64,000 nucleotides of DNA from Mycobacteroides chelonae. Lineage in GTDB: Bacteria > Actinomycetota > Actinomycetes > Mycobacteriales > Mycobacteriaceae. The DNA lies in contig NZ_CP050145.1 in NCBI RefSeq assembly GCF_016767715.1, forward strand, positions 2,666,001-2,730,000. Direction: 5' to 3'. Below the pieces are notes generated by a model. That model was given only the letters and a program-made list of their open reading frames with translations. It was not told the DNA's origin and made no database searches. Position numbers and translations under genes: made by a program. Of the stretch, positions 53,856 to 64,000 are shown in pieces (position 1 is the first letter of the stretch; every line of letters begins with the position of its first letter).

Positions 53856-54498
53856 GAGATTCCCTTCACCCAATTGCTCAACAACACGGCCCCCGCATCG
53901 CCACTCTTCTCCGGATGGAACTGAGTGGCAGCAAGTGCCCCATTCTCCACTGCCGCGACAAATGGCACGTGATGGGTCGCCCAGGTCACCAGCGGCTTCG
54001 CGATCGGTGAGTCGACGGGCGTTTCCAGCTCCCATTTCTGTACGGCGTACGAGTGCACGAAGTAAAAACGCGCGTCGGCGTCCAGACCTGCGAACAGATC
54101 CGATTCGGCCGGCGCATCGACGGTGTTCCAGCCCATATGCGGGATCACTGGTGCATCCAGGCGGCTGACCACGCCGGGCCACTGACCGCAGCCCTCGGCG
54201 TCGACACCGAATTCGATGCCGTGGCTGAACAGGATCTGCATGCCGACGCAGATGCCCAACACAGGGCGGCCCCCGGACAGCCGCACGTCGATGATCCGCT
54301 CACCGTCGATACCGCGCAGTCCCTCCATGCAGGCCGCGAAGGCGCCCACCCCGGGCACGACAAGACCGTCGGCGTTCAGCGCCGCGTTGGCATCGGCGGT
54401 CACCGTGACATCGGCACCGACCCGTTCCAGCGCGCGCTGTGCCGATCTCAGATTGCCCGAACCGTAGTCGAGGACAACGACTTTAGGTCCAGCACCGG

Positions 54499-54502
<4 letters not shown>
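53852..54502 (-). CDS. hisH: Imidazole glycerol phosphate synthase glutamine amidotransferase subunit
   Basis: A 216-residue class I amidotransferase. [22 protein letters not shown] begins it; the nucleophile Cys is in [10 protein letters not shown] and the His-Glu pair in TQFHPEKSG. It supplies ammonia to HisF. GTG 54502 overlaps the hisB stop (GTGA, 54499-54502). Confidence 0.95.
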
Positions 54503-57628
<3,126 letters not shown>

Positions 57629-57670
57629 TCTCCCAGAGCTGCTCAACACCATTTACCACGCAGTCACCGG

Positions 57671-57698
57671 TTGTGTGTGACGCACGTCTAACTAGACT
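57671..57698 (+). promoter_or_regulatory. Candidate promoter for Rv1598c-like gene with overlapping palindrome
   Basis: In the 113-nt gap between hisD and the divergent oxidoreductase, TTGTGT (57671-57676) and TAGACT (57693-57698) are 16 nt apart. The -10 overlaps GTCTA-AC-TAGAC (57686-57697), a short perfect palindrome that could be an operator. No clear promoter for hisD was identified. Confidence 0.35.
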
Positions 57699-57741
57699 CG
57701 TCCACGAAAAGCCGCACCGACCCACAACGATCGGATCATCG

Positions 57742-58146
57742 ATGTCAGCAAACCATCAGCCCGGCGTGCCCATGCTTCTGCCTGACTGGCTTGAGCGAGC
57801 TCAGATCAAGTTCATTAACCCGATCATGGCCCCTATCGCACGCTTTCTGCCTTCATTCGCCACCGTTACGCACTTCGGCCGCACCTCGGGCGCCAAGTAC
57901 GAAACCACTGTGAATGCATTCCGCAAAGGCAATGTCCTCTCCATCGGACTGATTCACGGCAAGACCAACTGGACGAAGAACGTGATCGCCGCCGGCGGTG
58001 CCGACATCACGCTCTTCCGCGGTAAGCAGATTCATGTGATCAACCCGCGCATCGTGGAGCAAGGCCAAGGGGATCCGGGACTGACCCGGGCGACCCGCCA
58101 GGTGAACAAGCGCGCGGGAGTGTTCGTCGCCGATATCGCCCAGTAG
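57742..58146 (+). CDS. Deazaflavin (F420)-dependent nitroreductase-family protein (Rv1598c-like)
   Basis: A 134-residue protein of the Ddn/Rv3547-like split-barrel family. VTHFGRTSGAKYETTVNAFRKGNVLSIGLIHGKTNWTKNVIAAGGADITLFRGKQIHVINP contains the G-R-x-S/T-G and N-W-x-K-N-x-x-A-G signatures. Members bind F420 and reduce quinones, nitroaromatics or biliverdin. The position matches Rv1598c beside hisD. Confidence 0.88.
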   Translation: MSANHQPGVPMLLPDWLERAQIKFINPIMAPIARFLPSFATVTHFGRTSGAKYETTVNAFRKGNVLSIGLIHGKTNWTKNVIAAGGADITLFRGKQIHVINPRIVEQGQGDPGLTRATRQVNKRAGVFVADIAQ

Positions 58147-58195
58147 ATATTCATCAGCTGTTGAATTTCTGGGCGAGTCGTGCCCATACTGAGGC

Positions 58196-58843
58196 GTGTC
58201 TGATTTCGAACAGCTGGTCCGCGACCGGTCCTCGATCCGTGATTTCTTGTCGACACCTGTCCCCCGGGATGTTCTGTTGGCTGCCCTGGAGACGGCACAG
58301 CACGCGCCATCGAACTCGAACATCCAGCCGTGGCGCGTCGTCATCGCCGAAGGCGCGATACGCGAGCGCCTGAGCGAGTCGTTGGTGGCCTGCGTGCGGA
58401 GCAACGGCCTGGGCCGCATGGAGCTGCCCGACGAATACAACGCTCGGCGGTTCGCTGTCGGAGTCCAGGTCTACGGGGCGTTCGGTGTCCAGCGCGGCGA
58501 TGCCGAGGCACGTTTGGAGGCCGGGCTGCGGAACTTCAGGTTCTTCGGTGCACCCACCGCCGCCATTGTCGGGGTGGACTCTCGCCTGGGTCCGGCCGAT
58601 ATCGCCGGAGTCGGCATGTACCTGCAGACGCTTGCCCTGGCCCTGCAGTCGCACGGGATCAGTTCGTGCATGCAGGTCGCTCCCGCCATGTTTCCCGAAG
58701 CGATTCGCCCGGTGCTCAAGCTGCCCGAGAGTCTGAATCTGGTCTGCGCGATGTCCATTGGCTACGCGAATCCCGATGCCCCGGTGAATGCTGTACGCGC
58801 CCCGCGCGACCCGGTCAGTGCCAATGTCACGTTCCTGGAATGA
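58196..58843 (+). CDS. Nitroreductase (FMN-dependent)
   Basis: A 215-residue nitroreductase. RDRSSIRDFLSTPVPRDVLLAALETAQHAPSNSNIQPWRVVIAEG has the FMN-binding R-x-S-x-R and S-x-x-N-x-Q-P-W motifs; GVGMYLQTLALALQSHGISSCMQ and MSIGYANPDAPVNAVRAPR complete the fold. It would reduce nitro compounds or quinones using NAD(P)H. GTG 58196 is reached 49 nt after the previous gene. Overlaps the convergent response regulator 3' end by 17 nt. Confidence 0.9.
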   Translation: MSDFEQLVRDRSSIRDFLSTPVPRDVLLAALETAQHAPSNSNIQPWRVVIAEGAIRERLSESLVACVRSNGLGRMELPDEYNARRFAVGVQVYGAFGVQRGDAEARLEAGLRNFRFFGAPTAAIVGVDSRLGPADIAGVGMYLQTLALALQSHGISSCMQVAPAMFPEAIRPVLKLPESLNLVCAMSIGYANPDAPVNAVRAPRDPVSANVTFLE

Positions 58844-59495
58844 GGAACTCCTGTTCGGGACGGCCGGTGGTGCCGTACCGCAACCGCATCTGCAACTCTG
58901 AACTTCCCACCAGTGAGGCCAGGTAGCGCTGCGCGGTCGCACGTGAGATACCCACCGCCACAGCTACTTCCGCCGAAGACATGGGCGAGCGCGCATCCCG
59001 AATCGCATGCAGGACGATCTGCTTGGTCGGCGACGCCGCGGCCGCGGCGCGCGGCACGCCGACACTGGGCCGCAGGGACTCCAGGGCGGCGTCCACCTCG
59101 GCAGGGCTGAGCGCGTCACTGTGCAGGATCTTGCGGTACCGGGCGTACGCAGTCAGCCGCGCCACCAGCGAGGCGTTGGCGAATGGCTTCACCAGATAGC
59201 TCGCAGCACCGGCGATCAATCCCTGCCGGATCGTGGCGCCGTCGACCGCCGCCGACAGGACCATGGCGTCACAGCGCAACTCGCGCACGAAGTCGATCCC
59301 GGATCCGTCGGGAAGGTACACGTCGACCAGTGCGAGATCGACGTCGGTCGACCGCGTCACCTCGTGAGCGGCACCGATGCTGTTCGCAGTCGACACAACC
59401 GTGAATCCCGGTACCGCATCGACAATCCCGGCATGCAAGTTGGCCACCCGGAAGTCATCGTCGACGATCAGCACCTTGATCGTGGTTTCGTTCAT
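58827..59495 (-). CDS. CitB/DcuR-like response regulator
   Basis: A 222-residue regulator. Receiver: VLIVDDDFRVANLHAGIVDAVPGF with acidic pocket at 11-13, phospho-acceptor Asp58 in LALVDVYLPDGSG and Lys103 in YLVKPF. C-terminal HTH: MSSAEVAVAVGISRATAQRYLASL, preceded by a basic/Ala linker, as in the CitB/DctR family. ATG overlaps the kinase stop (ATGA, 59492-59495). It probably controls the divergent ABC operon through the nested palindrome at 61196-61250. Confidence 0.92.
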   Translation of the reverse strand: MNETTIKVLIVDDDFRVANLHAGIVDAVPGFTVVSTANSIGAAHEVTRSTDVDLALVDVYLPDGSGIDFVRELRCDAMVLSAAVDGATIRQGLIAGAASYLVKPFANASLVARLTAYARYRKILHSDALSPAEVDAALESLRPSVGVPRAAAAASPTKQIVLHAIRDARSPMSSAEVAVAVGISRATAQRYLASLVGSSELQMRLRYGTTGRPEQEFLIPGT

Positions 59496-61174
59496 CCCGG
59501 GTCCTTCCCGTCGGTCTCGGTCATCACCGATGGCATCCGCGCACTGAATTCCGCACCCGCAAGCCCGGGGCCTGCCCCCGCTGCCGTCGCCAGCCACACA
59601 TCGCCGCCCAGCCCCCGGGCGATCTGACGCGACAATGCCAGGCCCACTCCGCGGCCACCCGGCACTGCGGCATGCTCCTTGGTCGAGATCCCTTCTGCGA
59701 AAAGATCATCCGCCACGCATTCGGCAACGCCGTCACCGCTGTCGGCGACACTGATATGCAGCGTAGAACCATCCTGAACCACACCGACCTCGACCCGACG
59801 GTGCGGGTCAGCCCCGGTACGTGCCGCATCGATCGCATTGTCGATCAAATTGCCCAGCACAGTCGTGACATCAACGGGATGCACGAGAGTGCCAGATACC
59901 CAGGTGTTGTCGCCCAGTGTCAGAGTGACGCCTGCCTCGCGCGCGTTCGCGGTCTTCGCCGCCACAAAGGCCTGAAGATAGGGATCGCCCAACGTCTCGA
60001 TATCCGGAAGTGCCGCACCCAGCGGCCCGGTACCGAGCAACTCGTCCAGGAGCCGGGCAGCCTCCTGCGTCCGATTTCCATGCACCAGCCCGCTCAGCAG
60101 GTGCAAGCGGTTAGCGAACTCATGCCGCTGCGCCCGCAGTACGGCGCTCATCGACTGGACCGCATCCAACTGCCGAGTCAGGGATTCGACGTCCGTTCGA
60201 TCGCGCACGGTGAGCACCGCACCAAGCTCACGCCCAGCCCGGGTCACTTGCCGTGCGGTCACCACCACAACCCGGTCACCTACCGTTGCCAGAACCGGCG
60301 CCGCCGACTTCTCCCGAAGCACCCCGAGAATCCTTGGCGTCAAGCCGATATCGCTATCCGGCTGCCCGGTCACCTCATCCAGCCCCAGCAGACGTTTCGC
60401 CTCATCGTTGACGACTGTCGTGCGCCCCTCGACATCCACGGCGAGGACCCCTTCGCCGATGCCGTGGAGAACCGCCGCTTGTTCTCTGACCAACTCGGCC
60501 AACTCGGCGGGCTCCAGGCCCAGAGTGAGGCTTCGCCACCGGCGAGCCAACAACACCGAGCCGCCGATTCCGAACAGAAATGCCACACCGACAACGCATC
60601 CCGCGATCCTCAGATCCGAGAACAATCTGTCGCGCACAGCGGTGGTCGATACGCCGACACTGACCTCCCCCACCACGGTTGACGAACCAGGCTGCCGGAC
60701 CGGCACTTTGGCCCGTACGGAGCCTCCCAGCGTCCCCGTCTCCTCGACGACCACATCTCGTCCGGAAAGAGCGCCCGACGGATCGGTGCTGACGGGGTGG
60801 CCCAGTCGCTCCTGCGTGGGGTGCGCCAGCCGGAGCCCATGCTCATCGGTGATCACCACGAACAGCGCGTCGCTGCGCTCCAGCACCGCAGCAGCGATGT
60901 GTTGCAGCGGCCCATCGGAGAGCTCATCGGTGAGGCCCTGTCCCGGAATGAGCGTGCCCTGCGCATACTCGGTAACCCGTGCCCGTACCTCCGGCATGGC
61001 CGCCACCGTTCCCGCGATCGCCAGCGCCCGCTGGCCGTACTCGGAGGAAAGCCGCCGATCGCCCACCGCGGCGAGCACCGCGAACGCCAAACCCAATGCC
61101 AGAAAAATCACGGCGACCTGCAGAAGAAGCACCTGCGTGCGCAATCGCAGCACGATGCGCTTCCCGGAACCCAT
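59492..61174 (-). CDS. CitA/DcuS-like sensor histidine kinase
   Basis: A 560-residue membrane sensor. First helix at about 15-36, an outside sCache-like sensor domain (about 37-187) with ALFVVITDEHGLRLAHPTQERLGHPVSTDPSGALSGRDVV, second helix at about 190-210, a cytoplasmic PAS domain (230-330) and a kinase with RAQRHEFANRLHLLSGLVH (phosphorylated His351). N-box VTTVLGNLIDNAIDAAR and G-box GGRGVGLALSRQIA follow. This is the citrate/C4-dicarboxylate sensor family; the real ligand may be the substrate of the divergent transporter. Confidence 0.93.
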   Translation of the reverse strand: MGSGKRIVLRLRTQVLLLQVAVIFLALGLAFAVLAAVGDRRLSSEYGQRALAIAGTVAAMPEVRARVTEYAQGTLIPGQGLTDELSDGPLQHIAAAVLERSDALFVVITDEHGLRLAHPTQERLGHPVSTDPSGALSGRDVVVEETGTLGGSVRAKVPVRQPGSSTVVGEVSVGVSTTAVRDRLFSDLRIAGCVVGVAFLFGIGGSVLLARRWRSLTLGLEPAELAELVREQAAVLHGIGEGVLAVDVEGRTTVVNDEAKRLLGLDEVTGQPDSDIGLTPRILGVLREKSAAPVLATVGDRVVVVTARQVTRAGRELGAVLTVRDRTDVESLTRQLDAVQSMSAVLRAQRHEFANRLHLLSGLVHGNRTQEAARLLDELLGTGPLGAALPDIETLGDPYLQAFVAAKTANAREAGVTLTLGDNTWVSGTLVHPVDVTTVLGNLIDNAIDAARTGADPHRRVEVGVVQDGSTLHISVADSGDGVAECVADDLFAEGISTKEHAAVPGGRGVGLALSRQIARGLGGDVWLATAAGAGPGLAGAEFSARMPSVMTETDGKDPG

Positions 61175-61314
61175 GTGCCCGAGCCTAGGCAGGCCGTGCG
61201 CAGAATGCGCAAAACTGACGAAATCCACGATTTGCGCGGGTAGTGCGCACAAGCAGAAATCTGTGACGCCCACCACTTATGTTCAGTCTCCGTCGGCTAG
61301 CGAAGGAGAAGGCA
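61175..61314. promoter_or_regulatory. Nested palindromic operator between the two-component system and ABC importer
   Basis: Two concentric inverted repeats lie in this 140-nt divergent gap: outer GTGCGCA (61196-61202) with TGCGCAC (61244-61250), and inner GCGCAAA (61207-61213) with TTTGCGC (61231-61237). The core TGCGCA also repeats directly (61198-61203 and 61206-61211). A -10-like TATGTT (61278-61283) and the ribosome site AAGGAGAA lie on the transporter side. Confidence 0.6.
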
Positions 61315-62124
61315 ATGACGCTTCCACTCATCGAACTTCAGGGCGCAACCAAACGGTTCCCCTCCAATCGAGGCGACGGTATCCACACCGCGGTCCGAGA
61401 TCTGAACATCGACATCGGCGCCGGGGAATTCGTCGCCGTCGTCGGCCCCACCGGATGCGGTAAGTCAACCACCTTGTCCCTCGTGTCCGGACTTGAACCG
61501 CCATCGGCCGGCCGTGTTCTGGTGCGCGGCGAGGACGTATCCGATATCCCCGCAGGGGTGGGCTATATGTTCCAGCAGGATGCGGTCCTGCCGTGGAAGA
61601 ACGTGATCGACAACGTCGCCCTGGGTCCGATCTATCGCGGCGCGAGCAAGGACGCGGCCCGTGAGAGGGCAGCGACCTGGGTCCGGACCGTGGGCCTGGC
61701 CGGGTTCGAGAAGTACTACCCGCATCAGCTCTCGGGCGGGATGCGCAAGCGTGTAGCGCTGGCCCAGACCCTGGTCAACGAACCCGAGATTCTGCTCATG
61801 GATGAGCCATTCAGCGCCCTCGATGTACAGACCCGCCAGCTCATGCAGGACGAACTGCTGCGGGTGTGGTCAGGCACCGGAGCGGCGGTCATCTTCGTCA
61901 CCCACGACCTCGAGGAGGCGATCGTGCTGGCCGACCGAGTGGTGGTGATGACCGCAAGCCCTGCCACCGTCTGTGGTGACTTTCCTGTCACCCTCCCGCG
62001 TCCCCGCGATGTCGAAGAGGTGAGACTCACCGACGAATTCCGGACGATCTACCGCGAAATCTGGGAAACACTGCGCGATCAGGTCGAGGCCGCTCGCGCG
62101 AAGGGAGAGTCTCGTGTCGCATAG
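61315..62124 (+). CDS. ABC transporter ATPase (nitrate/sulfonate/taurine/thiamine-precursor class)
   Basis: A 269-residue ATPase of the SsuB/TauB/ThiZ class. Walker A GPTGCGKST at 44-52, a Q-loop YMFQQDAVLPWKNVIDNVALG, signature LSGGMRKRVALAQTLV, Walker B ILLMDEPFSALDVQTRQLMQ and the H-loop FVTHDLEEAIVLAD. ATG 61315 follows AAGGAGAA by 5 nt. It overlaps the permease start by 11 nt. Confidence 0.92.
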   Translation: MTLPLIELQGATKRFPSNRGDGIHTAVRDLNIDIGAGEFVAVVGPTGCGKSTTLSLVSGLEPPSAGRVLVRGEDVSDIPAGVGYMFQQDAVLPWKNVIDNVALGPIYRGASKDAARERAATWVRTVGLAGFEKYYPHQLSGGMRKRVALAQTLVNEPEILLMDEPFSALDVQTRQLMQDELLRVWSGTGAAVIFVTHDLEEAIVLADRVVVMTASPATVCGDFPVTLPRPRDVEEVRLTDEFRTIYREIWETLRDQVEAARAKGESRVA

Positions 62125-62980
62125 TCTGCTCATTCGTCCGGTGTCCGAAAGCGACGAGGACATCCTCGAGCGCGCCCGTCGCAACAAGCGTCGCAGCCAG
62201 ATTCGCGTCTGGGGGTTGCGGACCCTGCTGGTGGTGGTGTGGCTGGCCTCGTGGGAGTTGGCCGCCACGCTATGGCTGGATCCCTTCTTCTACTCGAAGC
62301 CCTCACTGATCTGGGGCCGATTGATTGAGTGGTTCACCGTCGGCACCCAGTTCGGCTCGATATGGCTGCAGATCTTCACCACTGTGCAAGAGGCCGTTCT
62401 GGGGTTCCTGATCGGTACCGTCGCGGGAGTGACATTGGGTGTGCTGCTGGGCCGCAGCCGCTATTGGTCGGAGGTGTTGGCACCGTTCATCAAGGCGCTC
62501 AACGCTGTTCCGCGCATCGTATTGGCATCACTGTTCATCATCTGGTTTGGTCTGGGGCTGAGTTCCAAGGTGGCCACCGTGGTGGTTCTGGTCTTCTTCG
62601 CGGTGTTCTTCAACGCGTTCACCGGTGCCCGTGAGGTAGATGGAAACGTGATCAACAATGCCCGGATTCTCGGTGCCAGCCCTACCCGCGTCCTCACCTC
62701 GATCGTGCTACCCAGCGCGACAAGCTGGATTCTGTCGAGCCTGCATACCGCGTTCGGATTCGCCCTGATCGGCGCCGTCGTCGGTGAATATGCGGGCGCT
62801 AGCAAGGGATTGGGCCTTTTGATCAGCAACGCCCAGGGCACATTCGACTCTGCGGGCATCTACGCCGGCATGATCATCATCACGGTCGTCGCCCTGCTCG
62901 CCGAATGGCTCATCGGTATCGCCGAATCCCGGCTGCTGAAATGGCGTCCCACACAATCCAGTTCGGGTCACGGAGTGTAG
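62114..62980 (+). CDS. ABC transporter permease (SsuC/TauC class)
   Basis: A 288-residue permease with six helices. The coupling loop VDGNVINNARILGASPTRVLTSIVLPSATSWI is the EAA motif of nitrate/sulfonate-type importers, and PFIKALNAVPRIVLASLFIIWFGLGLSSKV the conserved pore region. The charged N-terminus (about 30 residues) is cytoplasmic. GTG 62114 lies inside the ATPase 3' end; the lipoprotein gene starts 2 nt after its stop. Confidence 0.92.
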   Translation: MSHSLLIRPVSESDEDILERARRNKRRSQIRVWGLRTLLVVVWLASWELAATLWLDPFFYSKPSLIWGRLIEWFTVGTQFGSIWLQIFTTVQEAVLGFLIGTVAGVTLGVLLGRSRYWSEVLAPFIKALNAVPRIVLASLFIIWFGLGLSSKVATVVVLVFFAVFFNAFTGAREVDGNVINNARILGASPTRVLTSIVLPSATSWILSSLHTAFGFALIGAVVGEYAGASKGLGLLISNAQGTFDSAGIYAGMIIITVVALLAEWLIGIAESRLLKWRPTQSSSGHGV

Positions 62981-62982
62981 TG

Positions 62983-64000
62983 ATGAGAAGACACGTACTC
63001 ACCTTCGTTCTCATCACCGCTGTGCTGTTGACCGCTGGATGCCGGGACTCCCGGCACATCCCGATGGCCAATGGCAGACCGCAGGTCACCATCATGGTGG
63101 GCGGCCTGGAGAAGATCATCTATCTACCGGCGATGCTCACCCAGCAGCTCGGCCACTTCAGGAACAACGACATCGACGTGACACTGCTCAGTGAGCAGTC
63201 GGGCGCCACCGCGGAGACCGCGTTGCTCACCGGCGATGTGCAGGCGGTTGTCGGCTTCTATGACCACACCATCGACCTGCAGGCCAAGGAGCAATGCATT
63301 ACCTCGGTGGTTCAGATGGCAGACGTTCCGGGTGAGGTGGAGCTGGTATCCGCCAGGGACACCGCGACCGTCTCGTCTCCTGCCGACTTCCGTGGCAAGA
63401 ACCTCGGTGTCACTTCGCTGGGGTCATCCACAGACTTCCTGACGCAGGCCCTGGCAGGGCAGGCCGGACTGAACACCGCCGACTACAACCGGGTCAAGGT
63501 CGGTGCGGGACAGACATTCATCGCCGGAATGAACCATGACGGCATCGACGCCGGTATGACCACGGATCCGACGGTGGCGCAGATGGTGAACGCGGGCCAG
63601 GCCAAGGCCCTCGTCGACATGCGCACCGAGGCGGGAACACGCCAGGCTCTCGGCGGTCTGTATCCGTCGACCGCGCTCTACATGCGGTGCGACACGGTGA
63701 AGGCGCATCCCGAGATCGTGCAGAAGCTCGTCACGGCATTCGTCCAGACGCTGCGGTGGATCAAAGAGCACTCCCCCGCACAGATCGCGGACAAGATGCC
63801 ACCTCAATATGCGGGCGGAAACAAGGACCTGTACCTGCAGTCGATCGCCGATTCCATCGGAATGTTCAACGGTGACGGGTTGATGAAAACCGAAGGCGCA
63901 CAGAATGCCTTACGCATCCTCGGGATGTATTCCAAGAATGTGGCGCCCGTGAAGCAGCGTATCGACATCACCGCCACCTACACGACCGAGTTCGCACGGG
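62983..64000 (+). CDS. ABC substrate-binding lipoprotein (NMT1/THI5/SsuA-like), 3' end outside window
   Basis: The frame is open from ATG 62983 to the window end (339 codons seen). The signal sequence ends in lipobox LTAGC (Cys20). The mature part has MVGGLEKIIYLPAMLTQQLGHFRNNDIDVTLLSEQSG, the classic opening of NMT1/SsuA binding proteins, then LTGDVQAVVGFYDHTIDLQAKEQ and FRGKNLGVTSLGSSTDFLTQALA. It binds an unidentified small molecule (aromatic, sulfonate, pyrimidine or nitrate-like) for the upstream permease and ATPase. Confidence 0.9.
   Translation, partial: MRRHVLTFVLITAVLLTAGCRDSRHIPMANGRPQVTIMVGGLEKIIYLPAMLTQQLGHFRNNDIDVTLLSEQSGATAETALLTGDVQAVVGFYDHTIDLQAKEQCITSVVQMADVPGEVELVSARDTATVSSPADFRGKNLGVTSLGSSTDFLTQALAGQAGLNTADYNRVKVGAGQTFIAGMNHDGIDAGMTTDPTVAQMVNAGQAKALVDMRTEAGTRQALGGLYPSTALYMRCDTVKAHPEIVQKLVTAFVQTLRWIKEHSPAQIADKMPPQYAGGNKDLYLQSIADSIGMFNGDGLMKTEGAQNALRILGMYSKNVAPVKQRIDITATYTTEFAR

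Overview
This is about 64 kb of high-GC actinobacterial chromosome. Gene order matches the M. tuberculosis Rv1627c-Rv1598c region: a thiolase-like lipid carrier gene, pdtaR, cydABDC, an Rv1619-like gene, tesB, pykA, an Rv1615-like TM2 gene, lgt, trpABC with an Rv1610-like gene and trpE, bcpB, hisIF-impA-hisAHBCD, and an Rv1598c-like gene. The gene content added to this backbone (a liv transporter, a polysaccharide locus, an mmpS/mmpL pair, a citrate-type two-component system) suggests a rapidly growing Mycobacteriaceae member, most likely of the M. abscessus/chelonae group. The species is an inference from layout and protein style; no database search was run.

Layout. 1-1.35 kb: the end of a thiolase-like gene and a YwaF-type membrane protein. 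1.3-6.5 kb (minus): a complete branched-chain amino-acid-type ABC importer, livKHMGF. 6.5-7.4 kb: the ANTAR response regulator pdtaR and a tRNA-Leu(CAA). 7.4-9.0 kb: a lipoprotein, a small exported protein and a SnoaL-like protein. 9.07-26.76 kb: a 16-gene glycan locus lying where M. tuberculosis has only cya and Rv1624c. It encodes nucleotide-sugar tailoring enzymes, five glycosyltransferases (one a GT2-GT4 fusion and one WecG/TagA-like), a Wzx-like flippase, a Wzz-like co-polymerase, a Wzy/WaaL-like polymerase or ligase, a membrane-anchored GH6-like protein and a PLP aminotransferase. 26.9-33.2 kb: cytochrome bd oxidase with its CydDC transporter. 33.2-39.7 kb: an NCS1 permease, an Rv1619-like protein, PLDc_N protein, tesB, pykA, a Gdx/SugE transporter with a candidate guanidine-II riboswitch, and a TM2 protein. 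39.7-45.9 kb: lgt and the trp genes. 46.0-50.2 kb: a MarR regulator divergent from mmpS-mmpL. 50.3-51.2 kb: HIT protein and peroxiredoxin. 51.2-57.6 kb: the his operon. 57.7-58.8 kb: two flavin or deazaflavin oxidoreductases. 58.8-64 kb: a CitA/CitB-like two-component system divergent from a nitrate/sulfonate/riboflavin-precursor-type ABC importer that runs off the window.

Most interesting items: (1) the polysaccharide locus as a candidate undescribed Wzx/Wzy-type mycobacterial exopolysaccharide system, with a GH6-like protein lacking the usual acidic residues near its C-terminus and a second C-methyltransferase-like protein with a degenerate SAM motif; (2) a mini-ykkC/guanidine-II riboswitch candidate with two ACGR tetraloop hairpins and a plausible Shine-Dalgarno switch in front of the SMR gene; (3) tesB, whose conserved N-terminus contains no ATG, GTG or TTG and seems to start at ATC; (4) a nested palindromic operator between the two-component system and the ABC importer; (5) inverted repeats and a His-rich upstream ORF in the marR-mmpS intergenic region; (6) a LexA-box-like palindrome before the HIT gene. 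No rRNA, insertion sequence, phage gene or CRISPR array was seen.
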